Source: Pseudevernia furfuracea (lineage: Eukaryota; Ascomycota; Lecanoromycetes; Lecanorales; Parmeliaceae). Taken from it: a stretch of 64,000 nucleotides of DNA. Within the stretch, counting starts at the first letter, position 1. Each line of letters starts with the position of its first letter. The position numbers were made by a program, and so were the translations under genes. The notes beneath the pieces are model-generated. The model was not told the origin of the DNA. It did no database searches and was given only the letters and a program-made list of their open reading frames with translations. The stretch is taken from NCBI GenBank assembly GCA_022315425.1, contig JAIUPT010000030.1, positions 1,178,001 through 1,242,000 of the forward strand, in the 5' to 3' direction. Below are positions 22,098 to 34,025 of the stretch, in pieces.

Positions 22098-24775
22098 ATG
22101 ACGACAAATAAGCAGCCGAGCGATCGCTCTCTCCGACCATCTGAGTCTGTCCCAGTCAATCAGGCGGAAGCCAAAGTCCCATTATGGAGACGAATCTTGG
22201 GCGCTACCAAACCTGGCCAGGAACCGGCAAATTATGAAAGCTCCGTTGATGAAGACGATGGAAATAAGGTCAAGCCCGAGAAGTGGAGCATGGGAGTCCT
22301 CAACGACAGGCAAACCGACGAGGTGCCAGGTACGTTTGGAGCGCAATCCCACCGAGCTCTACTGCGCATTGCCTGTTGCTCGACAACACCAGGAGATTCG
22401 CCGTGGACGGTGCGGTATATTCGCGATTGGCAGTAGGCTGACCCAATGCCTCTCCAGGCTCCATCCTTCTCATGTCCAATACCAAGCACAACGAGCCTTT
22501 GGGTTTATGCAACGCACCAGCTAGAACATCCGCCTCCTCCTTACCTTCACCATTTCCACCGGGTTCAAGACCTGGGAGCGCAAGACCCTCTTTCCGCAAC
22601 AAATCATCGGTCCATTCTGTGGAAGAGAAGAAAAGAACCAAAAATGGGAAGATTATACTAGAACCTCAGCCTGAGGAGTCAATGAACGATCCTTTGAATT
22701 GGCCGAGCTGGAGACGGGATGTTGCTCTGCTTTCTCTTGGCTTCTACTCCATGCTTGGTGGGGGTATGACACCGGTCCTTGCCGCTGGCTTCAAAGAGGT
22801 TGCAGCTACATACAACGTCTCTATTCCACAGGTCGCCCTTACCACTGGACTCTACATGATGGGGCTTGGTGTGGGCTCGGTAATTTTTTCGCCTACAGCG
22901 ATCCTCTTTGGCAAACGCCCAGTTTACCTCGTGGGTGTCTTGTTGTTCATCGTGAGCGCAGTTTGGTGCGCACTATCACCAAATTATGCATCGCTAGTCG
23001 TTGCTAGAATTTTCATGGGTCTGGCGGTGAGCCCGGTTGAATGTCTTCCATCGGCTACCATTGCCGAAATCTTCTATTTGCATGAAAGGGCCTATCGACT
23101 TGGGATATACACATTGCTCCTCTTAAGCGGCAAGAATCTAATACCCCTAGTCAGCGCGGCTATCATCCAAGGCTTAAACTGGCGTTGGGTTTTCTGGTAA
23201 GCAATATATGCTCTCGGCCAAGGGAGCAGCAATAGGCTAACAGAGACTAGGATAGTCGCCATGGTCGTTGGATTTTGTTTTGTGCTCATGTTCTTGTTTG
23301 TGCCGGAGACTTTTTGGGATCGGACACCGCGGCCACATTCGAAGAGCCTCAGAACAGGCCTAGCAAGTTTATCAAGAATTTTTCACCACAACGCGCAGGA
23401 CGACGAAGGTGGTCTACCTCCTGGTGGCGACGGGTCGTCGGATATGAGAAGACTCGCCATTGGCAATTCAGCATCCGCCGCAGCATCCGGTCGCGCAACG
23501 ATCGCGGAAAGGAGGCAGCAAAGGAACGCGCAGCACGTTGGATTTGCTGATCAAGTTCAAAAAGAGAGCGAAGATCCGTCGGAGAAGGATGACGCAGTCT
23601 TGTACTCGGAATTGGAATCTCACAGAGACGAGGACCTGCCACGGTTTCGAAAAGATGGTAATGCGGATGGTGCTAGTCAAGAAATCCCTCGATCTTTGTC
23701 ACCAGCAAGTTACCGACTTGCGGCAAAGATTGAGCCTAGAAGCGAAGGGCCCCCAACACCCGGTCTTCACAATTTCAATTCTCCATTCTACGTAGCCAAC
23801 GAGAAGCCAGGCACTGACTACCTGAAGAATGAGCACGAGGGTTCCGAAGTGATTCCTGAAACACCTGGCTCCACTGGGACGAATCGTGAGATAGCGGTAA
23901 CCAGTGTGAAATCGCCGGTACCTGGACCTCAACGATACACCACGTACCTCCGAACTCAGCCGGCCAAGACATACAGGCAGACTCTCAAGCCTTGGAATGG
24001 CAAGCTCCGCCATGAAAATTGGTTGAAGGTCGCAATCCGCCCTTTCATTCTTTTCGCGTACCCATCCCTTTTATGGAGTACTCTGGTCTACTCACTGAGC
24101 ATTGGCTGGCTGATCGTCCTCTCCGAATCGGTCTCTACGATATTCGAGAACAAGGCAACATACAATTTCACACCGCTTCAGGCCGGACTCGTCTACGTTA
24201 GCCCTTTCATAGGCGGTGTGTTGGGAACCGCCGTCGCGGGTAAAGTGAGCGACATGATCGTGCAGTCTATGAGTCGACGCAATGGCGGTGTGTATGAGCC
24301 CGAGTTTCGCCTGGTCATGGCGATTCCAGTTACCATTGCGACCTGTATCGGCCTGATGGGGTATGGGTGGAGTACTCAAGAAAGAGACAACTGGATCGTG
24401 CCAACTGTGTTCTTTGGTATCATCAGCTTTGGGTGCGCGCTGGGTAGTACCACCTCCATCACTTTTGCAGTGGACAGCTATCGCCAGTACGCAGGTGAGG
24501 CTCTAGTCACTCTCAATTTTTCCAAGAGTAAGTCGAGTGTTCCGGGTCGAGAGCATTCAGCGCTTGTGCTAATATCGTCATTTCTAGACATCTTCCACGG
24601 TCTAGTCTTCTCCTTGTTCTTCAATCGCTGGCTAGATGCCGACGGGATGAAGAACACGTTTGTTGCGATCGGCGGTATTCAGCTGGCTTGCTTGACAACA
24701 ACAGTGCCGATGTATATTTATGGCAAGAGGGCACGCATGTGGACGGTGAGGAAGAACTTCATGGAAAATTTCTAA
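22098..24775 (+). CDS. MFS transporter, DHA1-like, with long N-tail and central loop
   Basis: Four exons are inferred (22098-22329, 22458-23196, 23251-24527, 24588-24775), giving 811 residues. The N-terminal cytosolic tail of about 190 residues includes KPEKWSMGVLNDRQTDEVPG and ends at NDPLNWPSWRRD, the usual lead-in to helix 1 in fungal DHA1 (polyamine/drug:H+) carriers. Six helices, then a cytosolic loop of about 230 residues that is Ser/Pro/charged, then six more. The loop is much longer than in typical MFS members. The last intron (24528-24587, GTAAGT...CTAG, 60 nt) is stop-free, so retention would only insert 20 residues; splicing gives NFSKN-IFHGLVFSLFFN, which fits the family. Substrate unknown. 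Confidence 0.85.
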
Positions 24776-25563
24776 AGTTGTGGTGGGTAAAATAAGAGGA
24801 GAAGTGAGGGTGATGTTGGGTTTCTCTATACATAGCGGAGCTGAGAGAGAGGTGTTGGAGGTAGCATTCTGTGTTGTTGGCATATTTCTGGAGAGGCACA
24901 GCATTTGCATGCGCGTGAAGGATGTTGGGGAACTAAGCGTACCCGGCCTACCATGACGAATTATTCTTAAGGATAGAGTATGTACCTCAAGGCATATTCA
25001 AATCTTCCCAAATATTAGTAACCATCGATTCCTATCTCACATGTCCTGTCTTCTCATTCTTTCGACTCGGCGGCAGGCAGAGTAGAGGTGAGTTTTAGCG
25101 AATTGGCTTCTGGAATACGGAGTACCGGGGACTGATACACTCTTGGCCTGGGGAAAGGTGGCCTGGAGAAGGAGGCACACTCACACTCTGCGTTTCAAAG
25201 CCTGGATTCAAGGTCTGATGGATTGGAAGCTGTTTCATCCGGCAGACCAGCAGCACGAGATGTGTTTGAGGCGTCTCTTTTGAGTGAAGGGCTAGATGCC
25301 CGAAGGATGACCCGCTCCGCCTGTGCCTCAGGGCGACATACGGTGGACTGGAGGGAACAAAATGGAAGATTATGATTTGCGTCGAGGGGAGATTATTTGC
25401 AGCTCCACCACTCGCCTTTGGAGTACAGAGGAGGGGTGAAGCAGACCAATCGCATTCATTCAGGAAGCTTTATAAAAGTACCGTAGCTAGGTACCTAATT
25501 AATACGGAGTAAAGAGTAATAAATATACCTACCTTAGGCGTCTGCAGTTTAGTTGAGTTCAAC

Positions 25564-25587
25564 CCCTCGCCCTCGCCCTCGCCCTCG
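25564..25587. repeat. Hexamer tandem repeat (CCCTCG)4
   Basis: Four perfect CCCTCG units lie in the spacer about 500 bases upstream of the rhodopsin-fold gene. Confidence 0.85.
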
Positions 25588-25739
25588 ACAAGACACCATA
25601 CTTACACGGTTACACCATACTATCGATCCACACTCCTGCTAACATTAATCGCCCCAGAACAGATAGAGATGGTGGCAAGACCATGTAAAAACCTTCATTA
25701 TATCCCGCCTTTCTCGCCACATGCTAGACCAGCTACCTT

Positions 25740-25782
25740 CTCCTTTCCTTTCCTTTCCTTTCCTTTCCTTTCTTTTCTTTCC
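25740..25782. repeat. Pyrimidine microsatellite (TTTCC)n
   Basis: About eight TTTCC units, the last ones degenerate, form a pure C/T strand. It could be part of a pyrimidine-rich fungal promoter of the following gene. Confidence 0.85.
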
Positions 25783-26095
25783 TTGCCTGGGAGCTGCTTG
25801 CGTTACGGCACAGGCCATGTGCCTCTCTCACTCTGCACTCTGCATACCCATTTGCCGTCTTACCGGCGCTGGATAAGCTCAGTCCGAGAGTGCATGATGC
25901 ATAAAGATGTTTTTGTCTCATGATTTATGTTTAATGGCGCCGTGTTTCCTTTCCTTTTCCTACATCCTACCTCTCACATATTGAAACCTCGCTGGCAGTG
26001 GCAATCCTGCCAACCGCATACCACCGTCAATTCAAGGGTAATATATCCTTCTTAAGCATCACCCGATCTGCAGAACAGACGAGCACGGCCTCAGG

Positions 26096-27790
26096 ATGGC
26101 GCCAACTCCATTCTCTCAAGACTCAACCAGGGTCACTCATGTTGTTGTCCTATCCGTTTTCTCCTTTCTCGCCATCGTTGCCGTCATCTTTAGACTCTGG
26201 GCCAGGAAGATCCAGAGGAACACATGGGAGGCGAATGACTATCTTGTCACTGTCGGTTTGGTAGGCGCTGCGCCAGACAGGAAATAAAAGAAGGTCATCT
26301 AACGCATGTCAGATATGGGCGCTGGCATTGTCCATCTTCACAATGCACTGTAAGTACTCAGCCTAGCTGCTATGCCAGTCTCAGGACTACATACTGATGG
26401 CTTTGCAGCAAATATATATTGGGACTTGGGCGGCGATGTAACGCAGTACGGATCACCGGAGGCCATCGAGAAATTCGTTGTGCTTCAATTCAAGGTATTG
26501 CCTCTCCTCCGCGACGATTATCTGGTCGTTGCTAAAGCATCACCAGGCTCTGCTCGTCGGCCAAATTACCTGGGCCGTCTCAGGTAAGACATTTTTCTGG
26601 GTCGTCTCTTACTGTTCGAGACTGCTTTTGGGGTCGCGAGACATGTTGCAGGAGCAAATTGCCTATTTTATCACCAATATTACTCCCTAGACATGCCTTG
26701 CTCAGAATTATTCCTGGAACTGAGGGTACTGACTCCGAAATGTGCTAGTTACCTCAATCCGCGCCTCTGTCCTCGCCCTCTACATTCGCATATTCAGGAC
26801 AAAATCTTTCCGCACGACTTGCTACGTTGTCCATATCATGAACGCAGCATTTGGTGCCGCCACTATCCTCGGCGCATGCTTAATTTGCCAGCCAATCGCA
26901 TTCAATTGGAATCACTCGATACCAGGTGGCTATTGTGGAGATCAAAAATCGCTGGATCTATTCATTGGCATTGTCAATCTGCTGATGGACGTGACTGTAG
27001 TAGTGCTGCCGATGCCCGTGCTGTGGGGTTTACAAATGGCTGTGGGGAAGAAATTTACATTGAGCGGCATGTTTGGTTTGGGCGTCATGTACGTCTATTT
27101 CTCCGTGTCCTCTCCGCACGACTTTCTAATACCAATTTCCGCGAGGATCCGTCTTAACAAAGATCCAGAATCTGCGTCATCACACTTATACGCATTGATA
27201 TTACCACTATGAACCACGGTACGAACGCCCAACAAATATACTCCCTACTCGCCCTTTTTACCTGCCTTGAGGCTCTCCTCGGTGTCATCAACGCCTGCCT
27301 CCCCGTCCTGAAGCCCATCTTCAACAAACTCGGCGATTCCGACACGTCCGCATGGCTCTCCTCCGTCATGTCGGGAACCATTCCCATCTTCATGCGCCCA
27401 AGCCAAATGGGCTCGAGATGGACGACGCGCTCGGCGACGAAGGAAGATTCAGGAACGGGGAAAGAGATGCCGGAGATGCCTCGGTGGCCTGGGACTTATG
27501 AGATGTCACCGCCACCCAGATATGTGGACAATAAAGCTGCAAACATGATGTTCCCATCACTTGCCACGAATGTGAGGAGTCCACCATTAAGCTCGACAAA
27601 CCAGTCAAGAGGACCGCCTGTACCGCCGAAAGAAGATAATTACCAGGCGAGTCCCACGAAGAACTGGGATAGAAGGAAACATGCAAAGGGAACACGGGTA
27701 CAGAAAGAGTGGGATATGGAGAGGGGAGTCAGTGCGGAGAGTGATAGGCAGCCTTTGGATCCGAGGAGGGATTATAATGCTAGATGGTGA
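26096..27790 (+). CDS. Fungal rhodopsin-fold (PTH11/SAT4-like) seven-helix membrane protein
   Basis: Six exons are inferred: 26096-26260, 26313-26349, 26409-26494, 26547-26583, 26749-27088 and 27169-27790, giving 428 residues. Family landmarks in order: FRLWARKIQRNTWEANDYLV after helix 1, WDLGGDV in the extracellular loop, SIRASVLALYIRIF, a Cys-containing loop with CQPIAFNW and GGYCGD, DVTVVVLPMPVLW, and TCLEALLGVINACLPVLKPI near the last helix. The cytosolic tail of about 170 residues is Ser/Pro/Lys rich. Such proteins include appressorium-inducing PTH11-type receptors, but ligand and role here are unknown. Two exons are only 37 nt, and the fourth intron (165 nt) contains several candidate sites, so that join is the least certain. 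Confidence 0.8.
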
Positions 27791-28954
27791 GGGGTGCAAT
27801 AATGTGCTATGAGAGTATGGCAGGGCAGCATGTAAACATATGGGATTGCATTGGGTCTACGGGCATGGGATGAAAAGGAGTATGTCGGTTGTGGATGATC
27901 TTTCGTACCATCAACAGCATTGTTGGTGTTTGGCTGGGAAGTGATTAAATACACTGTCTGCGGAACAGCAGCTCTCTGTATGATAGATATGTTAATACCA
28001 TGATCTGATCTGAGAACCCCCTCCCGTTTGTCCTCCATTCTCTGGAAACTTGCTCTCTTCTTTCCTCCATTCTCTAAGCGAATTCCCTTTGTTCCAGCCG
28101 TTCTGGTGCCCGGCTCGCCCCTCGAGTATTGGAATAGGTGTCGAATGGTGCCCATGGCAACTGGTCATTTATAAGGAAATAGATGGGCTTGAGGACTGCG
28201 GACAGAAAGAGTTTGAGGGATATTACCCGTCGTTGGCGAGCGTTATTGCGGAGGAGATAGCTACTGTAGGTAGCAAATGGACGACATCCTTCAGGGCGGC
28301 TGCCTGTTGTCGGTGCCATTGCTTGGGAAGATGCAACTAGTGCATGTAGCAAATGAATGCCATTCTTAGGGGATGGACCCCTACATACAGTCCCATTCTT
28401 TTGCCTGTGTGATCTGTTGCTACATGTTCCATGGGGAAGAAGCTACAAAGTACAGCGAAGAGGGGGCTATATTCGTACCCATATAACAACAGGATCGGTC
28501 ATTTAGGCCGTGTCTCAGAAGATATTTCTGGGGTTTTTTTCTCTGGTTTGTGTGGTCGCGGCGGGCCCGTGTGAGGTTGCCTGCCGCAGGCTGGCTGGGT
28601 CAGGAGCTACCTTGGTGATTCTCAATAGGCTAAAGATCAGATATCAGTCCTTCTCAGAGCCAAAATTCCGCATAGCTACGACATAATGCTAGGACGCCCG
28701 CTTCTGTCGGCCGTGAAGTCCGTCCAATAAGACTTGCAAACCCTCAGATTCAGCTAGCTTTTGCAGCCACTGGGAGCGTTCCGTACATCAAATCTGGCTT
28801 CTAGGTCTCACTCACGATGCGCTTCATCTGCTCGCATAACCTCGAAAAGCGACAGTTCTTAAAAGGCAATGCCTAAATAGGCAGTCGACAGGCCCCCAAG
28901 TCAAGTCGATCCACAATTGGACATGTGGGTCGCGGGGCTCGCCTGGTGCGTAAG
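27791..28954. other. Gene-poor stretch
   Basis: Short frames on both strands near 27.8-28.3 kb have no recognisable content. GTAGCAAATG occurs twice (about 28271 and 28346). Nothing else is seen. Confidence 0.4.
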
Positions 28955-29347
28955 TTACAGAGTTCGACAAAAACCGAGGAGGTAGTTGAATAACGGCACG
29001 CCCACGGCAAGCACGAAAGCTGCGGCTTTCATCAAACACACCAAGAATATCCAAATACTCCACCCAAATCAAGTATCGCTATACAAATGCTTAATGTTGG
29101 GAAAGAACTATACAAAAAGCAGTTTAGCAGCCGTATACGAGTACAAGCTCCCCGCAATCAGAAAATTCGGAATAGCAATCCCATAAGCGGCCTTCTGCCA
29201 TTTATCAGGCAAGCTCGTAAAAGCTGGCGACGCAACAGTAGGCCCGACATAGAGATACAATACTACTGTAAAAACGACATAGAACACAGTAGCGCGCATA
29301 GCATGCTCAGGATGCTTCATCTCTGAAAGATGTATCCAATATTGAAA
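28955..29347 (-). pseudogene. Truncated amino-acid permease relic (Aa_trans family)
   Basis: Reading from 29347 downward, one frame gives QYWIHLSEMKHPEHAMRA, VLYLYVGPTVASPAFTSL, AYGIAIPNFLIAGSLYSY, then a TAG at 29110-29108, HLYSDT, a TGA at 29071-29069, GWSIWIF, AFVLAVGVPLFNYLLGF and a TAA at 28957-28955. The order matches the C-terminal half of fungal AVT-like amino-acid transporters, colinear across both internal stops, so these are nonsense mutations and not frame errors. The final helices and the first eight or so are missing. An N-terminal-like segment (MSEGKSFSSLSLEG...EREEHHVRDSIL) lies just upstream at 29370-29465, suggesting an internal deletion. Confidence 0.7.
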
Positions 29348-29890
29348 AGAATAAGCATCAGTGCTGAAAAGTCAAGATTGAGTCACGAACATGGTGCTCC
29401 TCTCGCTCATGCAGTGTCTCCGCACCTTCCAACGACAGGGAAGAGAATGACTTCCCTTCTGACATGTTCAACGCTGTGAAGCAGAGAACCGTTACATAGC
29501 CTTCCGGAAAGAATAGAGAAAAGCAGTCATTTCGATGCCGACGGGATGTAGCTGTAAGCGCTACCGTCAAAGCTGATTGCCCGAAAAGGAAGGTCGTGAG
29601 CGGTAAATGTGGGAAATCTAAGACACAAGCGTTGAGTTGGGCTTGGAGTGACTGAGTGAGTGAATAGCGGAAAGAGGTGAGAAATGAAGTCCGAAGCAGG
29701 ATGAGATGGGTGTATGTGCTGAGGGTGATAATTGTTTGTTGTGATAGACGCTCTCTTAACTCTTTCTAAATTTGTTTTTGATACGGCGAGAAAAGACTGC
29801 CGAGGCCGCTAGAACAACAAACGTCCCTCAACCCAGTTTGCATCTACCACTGACAAGCACAATGGAGCTCCGACAACGTCCCTACAATCA
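29348..29890. other. Upstream of GPI2; possible N-terminal remnant of the permease
   Basis: The reverse frame at 29370-29465 may encode the polar N-terminal tail of the permease relic. The GPI2 leader with a short uORF is at 29862-29894. Otherwise nothing. Confidence 0.4.
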
Positions 29891-29894
29891 ATGA
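29862..29894 (+). promoter_or_regulatory. uORF overlapping the GPI2 start codon
   Basis: ATG at 29862 opens a ten-codon frame (MELRQRPYNQ) whose TGA at 29892-29894 overlaps the GPI2 ATG at 29891-29893 in the string ATGA. Such an arrangement can permit termination-reinitiation or repress the main frame. Transcript start is unknown. Confidence 0.5.
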
Positions 29895-31414
29895 CTCCCA
29901 CCCAGCCATCTGCTGCATCGCCAAATCTCCAGTATAGTGCCGACAAGAAGCCGCCCATTCCCCATCGACCTTTCTCAGATCCCAATCACCTAGCCCCCGA
30001 AGATGCCTTCTACGCGCACTCACCACCTAGAAGACAGCTGCCCATCGATCGATATGGCGCCCTGGACAGTATTTCTAGTGTGGCCGATGGCCTGAGCATC
30101 AGACCAGCAGGCTCCAACCGGCGCAGACGCGGCAAAGATCGAGGGCGCAGCGGAAGTCGAAGAGGGAAGGGTGTTTGGAAGAAGCTACTATGGGTTAAGC
30201 AAAAGGATTGTGAGTGGCCATCTTCTTGAAATTTCTTCTACGATCAAAGTCTGAAGGTGATTACAGATCCTGACAACTACACCGACCCTCCTACCTTCCT
30301 CTCCCACCTCCAACGCAACCCTCGACTACGCCCCTATGATTTCTGGCCTCTAGTCGCAGACTCGACTGTCATAGTCCAACACATTTCCTCCATTGCCATA
30401 TTCGTCTGCTCCTTCGTTGGCATATACCAGCAACGCGTATCCCCAGTCTCGGTCGTCAGTTGGGGCAGCGCAGGCACGGTTCTTGGCTGGGTGCTCTGGG
30501 ACTTCTGGGTCGGTCAGGAAGCAGCTTCAAAGACCATCGCAGAACCCCACAACAATGGCGACTCTATCAACAGCTCTGCACTCAGCGGCGCTAACTCTCC
30601 CATTAGCACGACAGCTCCCACGTCTTCCAATTATAGCGCCAACTCCTCCACCATTGGCCTTGGATTGACCCTATCGACCAACAACTTCCCCCGAAAAGGC
30701 CATTCGCACTCACGCTCGCAGACTTCGATCTCCTCCGGCGCTTCTCCGACACTCTCGCATCATCCTTCGAACCCCCACTTACACGCCCCTTCCACCACGC
30801 CAAGCCAGACACCCCACACGCACTCCCGCCTCGCAACGGCCAAGTCAGCTATCTTGATCTACATTGCGCTTCTCGGCCTCTCACCCATCTTGAAATCTTT
30901 GACGGAGTCTACCACCAGCGATTCAATCTGGGCAATGACCTGCTCGCTCATGTGCATCAACATATTCTTCTTCGACTACAGTAGGGGCGTGGGGGTCAAA
31001 TTCCCCGCGTCTCTAAGCACAAATGCGGCGCTGATGGCCAGCACAGTGCTGGCGAGCAGGCTTCCGAGTACGACGCACGTCTTCAGCTTAACGCTCTTTA
31101 GCATCGAGGTGTTTGGGCTCTTTCCAGTGTTTAGGAGGTATTTGAGACATATCAGTTGGCGTGGGCATCTCTTTTTGACATTAGCATTGGTGATAGGGGC
31201 TGGAGCTGGTCTGGGCACGGCATTGAGTGCTAAGCCTCTGTGGCAGGGGGGATGGAAGAGGGCTATTGCGGGAGCGGTGATCTGGTGTTTCGGAAGTGTG
31301 GTCGGCATGGGAGGATGCAGTTGGTGGTTGATAGGATTGCAAAGATATAAGAATGTGGTTATCGGTCCGTGGGATCCAGCAAGGCCGGTGATTAGGGGAG
31401 GACAGTGGGAATAG
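29891..31414 (+). CDS. GPI2: GPI2/PIG-C subunit of GPI-N-acetylglucosaminyltransferase
   Basis: Two exons (29891-30209, 30267-31414) encode 488 residues; the intron has donor GTGAGT and acceptor TTACAG. The join reads KKLLWVKQKDY-PDNYTD, the characteristic entry to the PIG-C membrane domain, and FLSHLQRNPRLRPYDFWPLV follows. About eight helices are visible, with an internal Ser/Thr/His-rich loop of about 110 residues between the second and third. The N-terminal 90 residues are polar and end in a basic RRRRGKDRGRSGSRRGK patch. GPI2 belongs to the ER complex that starts GPI-anchor synthesis by moving GlcNAc to phosphatidylinositol. Confidence 0.88.
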
Positions 31415-31625
31415 TGGAAGGCTGGTGTATCCACGCGAAACAAGCATCATGATCGGATGCTCTTCGAGACAAAGGACGGGTGCACGCTGACGAAGACGTT
31501 CGTCCTACTTTCGTGAGCTCTGGCCCAGGCTCACAACATCTCCAGCTCTATACATGAGATGCTCTGTCTCAGAGGTTGCAACAAAACCCGTGTCATCCTC
31601 AGAAGTGAACAGCTGAGCAAAGCGC

Positions 31626-32332
31626 TCAGCTTAGATTTAAGACACCCAGGTTATACCCCAACGCCCGATAATCGTTCAGCAGATCAGCCGACGTCGTCAC
31701 GTTCTCCACCTTCTTGCTCGCCAGATCAATCGTCAACAAATCCGTACCTTTGAACTCGATATACTGACCCGCTGGAACGTTGCTACACAAACTGTCAGCG
31801 CCCCGCCGTACACATACACATTTGCTCTAAAAATCGCGGTATTGAGTTGTCGATCTTACCTCCCATATCCGATATCAGAGGTCGTATATTCATTCTGCTG
31901 CCACCTCAACGCAATCCTGTCGCACGTGTGGAACGTAAAGACGACGTCGTACGTCACATTTGTCACACCGTTGCCTCCATACGGCCCTTCGCTAATGGTG
32001 TTATGTAATTCGGTGCGGTTGTGGACATAAGCGGAGGTGGTGCCGTTGTTGGCGCCTTCATCGTAGATCATGATCTGTCCAATGGCATTGTCAGCTAATT
32101 TTCCGGATTACGAAGAGAACATTTGGCGCACGTTTTCAGTAACAGCTGAATCGAGCGTGTGGAGGCCGCCGGTCGCGAAGGCATTGAGCCAGCGCTGTGC
32201 GATACCTTCGACTTCGTTGTCTTGGATGCAGGTACCGCGTGGGCTGCCCTCTGTGGAGGATGGTGAGGGGTGGGCTGAGGTCAGGATTGGAAGGAAGCAG
32301 AAAAGAAGGGTATGTATGTATGAGAGCTTCAT
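31626..32332 (-). CDS. Secreted NTF2/SnoaL-like small protein
   Basis: Three exons (32332-32132, 32074-31860, 31782-31626) encode 190 residues. A signal peptide is clear (MKLSYIHTLLFCFLPILTSA). The mature part starts with a Cys-containing helix (CIQDNEVEGIAQRWLNAF), followed by YDEGANNGTTSAYVHNRTEL, a beta-rich stretch (VTYDVVFTFHTCDRIALRW) and GQYIEFKGTDLLTIDL. This order is what NTF2-like/SnoaL cone folds show. There are several N-glycosylation sequons and two cysteines. Donors GTGCGC and GTAAGA are acceptable. A cyclase-like or ligand-binding role is possible but not shown. Confidence 0.72.
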
Positions 32333-33061
32333 GATTGGGATCAAGGAACAGGGAGTGTTGTGAAGTGCAGCACAGCGGATTTGCGCGTGGGGGGAATTGG
32401 GCGATGAAGGAGAAGCAAGCTGAACCAAACAAGTTGCAAGGAAGCAAGTCAATCGAGGGTGAGGTGGGTTTTGTAAATGTTCTCAGGTACGGGAAGCGTC
32501 GTGGACCGTTGTTCGCTACCAGATCAGTATGGGCGAAACCTTGAACGTTATTTCCAATAATGCGGACAAGCACATGCCTGCAAGTCCTTCCACTCCAGCT
32601 CGAAAATCAAATCTCTTTTGTAAAACAAGGTGAACCTTTGGAGTTGAACCCTATAGATGCGCCAGGCCAGGCACGGGAAGCGGAAGCAATCGAGGCTGAC
32701 GGGAAGGAGCATCACTCGAGCGGCAATATATGCATCCTTCAATCTGGACCTTGAGCTCCGCCGACCATGGCAGTAGTCTGGATAGCTCAGGTTCGGAATT
32801 TAGCATCATGCAAAACGTGGAAGTTGGGGGTGTTGCAAAGACAGTCTCGTGGGTCTTCAACATCGTCCCCCACCGTAGAATTGAGGGGCAAATCCATATC
32901 TTTTAACAGTCTGGACTTGAAGCGGGAGTTTGGGTGAGGTGGATGATGTTGCGGTGAGCAGGAATGAGGTCAGGGATACCAGGGTTGGTTCATGGTTAGG
33001 GTGCTTCTTGTTTTTCAGCAACTCGCAAGGTTCGACGGTCGAAACCCATTTCAAATCGCCC
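32333..33061. other. Intergenic
   Basis: Several short frames on both strands have no recognised content. A C10 run lies near 33069-33078 inside the end of the next gene. Confidence 0.4.
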
Positions 33062-33541
33062 TCATTCACCCCCCCCCCCCTCACTATCCCTCCCAGCACA
33101 TTCGCCCATCTCCATACGGAAGTGTCTTTCCCCCGGCCTCAGCTCCTCAAGCGTCTCTCGAATGATGGCTTGATGGACCGATGTCTCTTCACGGTCTATC
33201 TCTATACAATCAGCCAAGCACTCTTCGCATTGCTTCTCTGCTTCCAGTATGCAGTGCTTCGCTTCCATCACGTCTTGGCAGATACCTCCAAGCAAAATGT
33301 TGCATCTCGTGCGGATCCAAAGACGGAGCTCAGGCTTTGCGAGAAGCTCCAGACATTCTGTCGGTGCGTCGGAAGGATCGAGGTGTACTGTTGAGAAAAG
33401 TATCTGGTGCCATCGGTACTCGCTCATGAGTAGGGTAAAAAAGGAAGGACCAGAGCATCAACTCACATGAAGGAATTGAGCGCCCCACACTTTGTTAATG
33501 TTCTCTAAGCATTGAACCTTTTCGGCAACTTGTTTAGACAT
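33062..33541 (-). CDS. Small uncharacterised protein
   Basis: Two exons are inferred (33541-33467, 33418-33062), giving 143 residues, with a 48-nt intron (donor GTGAGT, acceptor GCGAG) joined in phase. I do not recognise the family. The sequence is helical and cysteine-containing (LWIRTRCNILLGGICQ, EAEKQCEECLADCIEI), with an acidic middle and a Glu/Gly tail encoded by a poly-C run on the forward strand. No signal peptide or membrane segment. The predicted stop depends on that homopolymer being called correctly. Confidence 0.45.
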
Positions 33542-34025
33542 GCTCGTATTGGTTGACTGTAAGCTTGACTTGTGCTGCTGGCTTTTGAAGGCAGGAAACA
33601 ATCTGGTTATGAGGGTTTTGGGCCTGTTTGCTATGTTCGGTTGCAGCTGTACATCTCCGTGCTTTGGACCTTGGCCCGCGTTTTTTATTTGAGACGACGT
33701 CTATCCATAAGCGAAGGACCTCTATTAACTATTGAGTTTAGACGGAGACGGAAAGTTGAATTGTACCATGTCTACTATGAACTACGGCGATATAAATAGC
33801 GTTCAGTATCTACCTATAGACCAGCCTGTAAGCGTAGACGCGCAGCGCACTCCAGACGGCTTTGCCAGGTATCTTACAAGGTCATCAATGCTGTTAGATA
33901 CGCCGACGCTGAAGCTTGAATATAAAAACCTCGAGCTAAGGGGTATGAGAATGAAAAGTAATGACTGCACATAGAAACTTCACCTTAGCCGTTCCCCTCA
34001 TCTTTTTGGCCTTGCAACAAATTCT
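33542..34025. other. Intergenic
   Basis: Between the small gene's start and the septin stop. A forward 80-codon frame at 33732-33974 lacks features. Nothing else is seen. Confidence 0.4.

Larger units (their letters stand above)
24776..26095. other. Gene-poor stretch with simple repeats
   Basis: Holds two copies of TACGGAGTA (25116-25124, 25503-25511), CCCTCG x4 at 25564-25587 and a pyrimidine microsatellite at 25740-25782. No gene is supported. Confidence 0.5.

Noticed and set aside
25503..25582. Possible tRNA-like B-box in the spacer (GAGTTCAACCC at about 25554)
   Set aside because: No matching A-box or cloverleaf stems around it.
27772..28155. Reverse 127-codon frame overlapping the end of the rhodopsin-fold gene
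   Set aside because: Antisense to a well-supported exon and without features.
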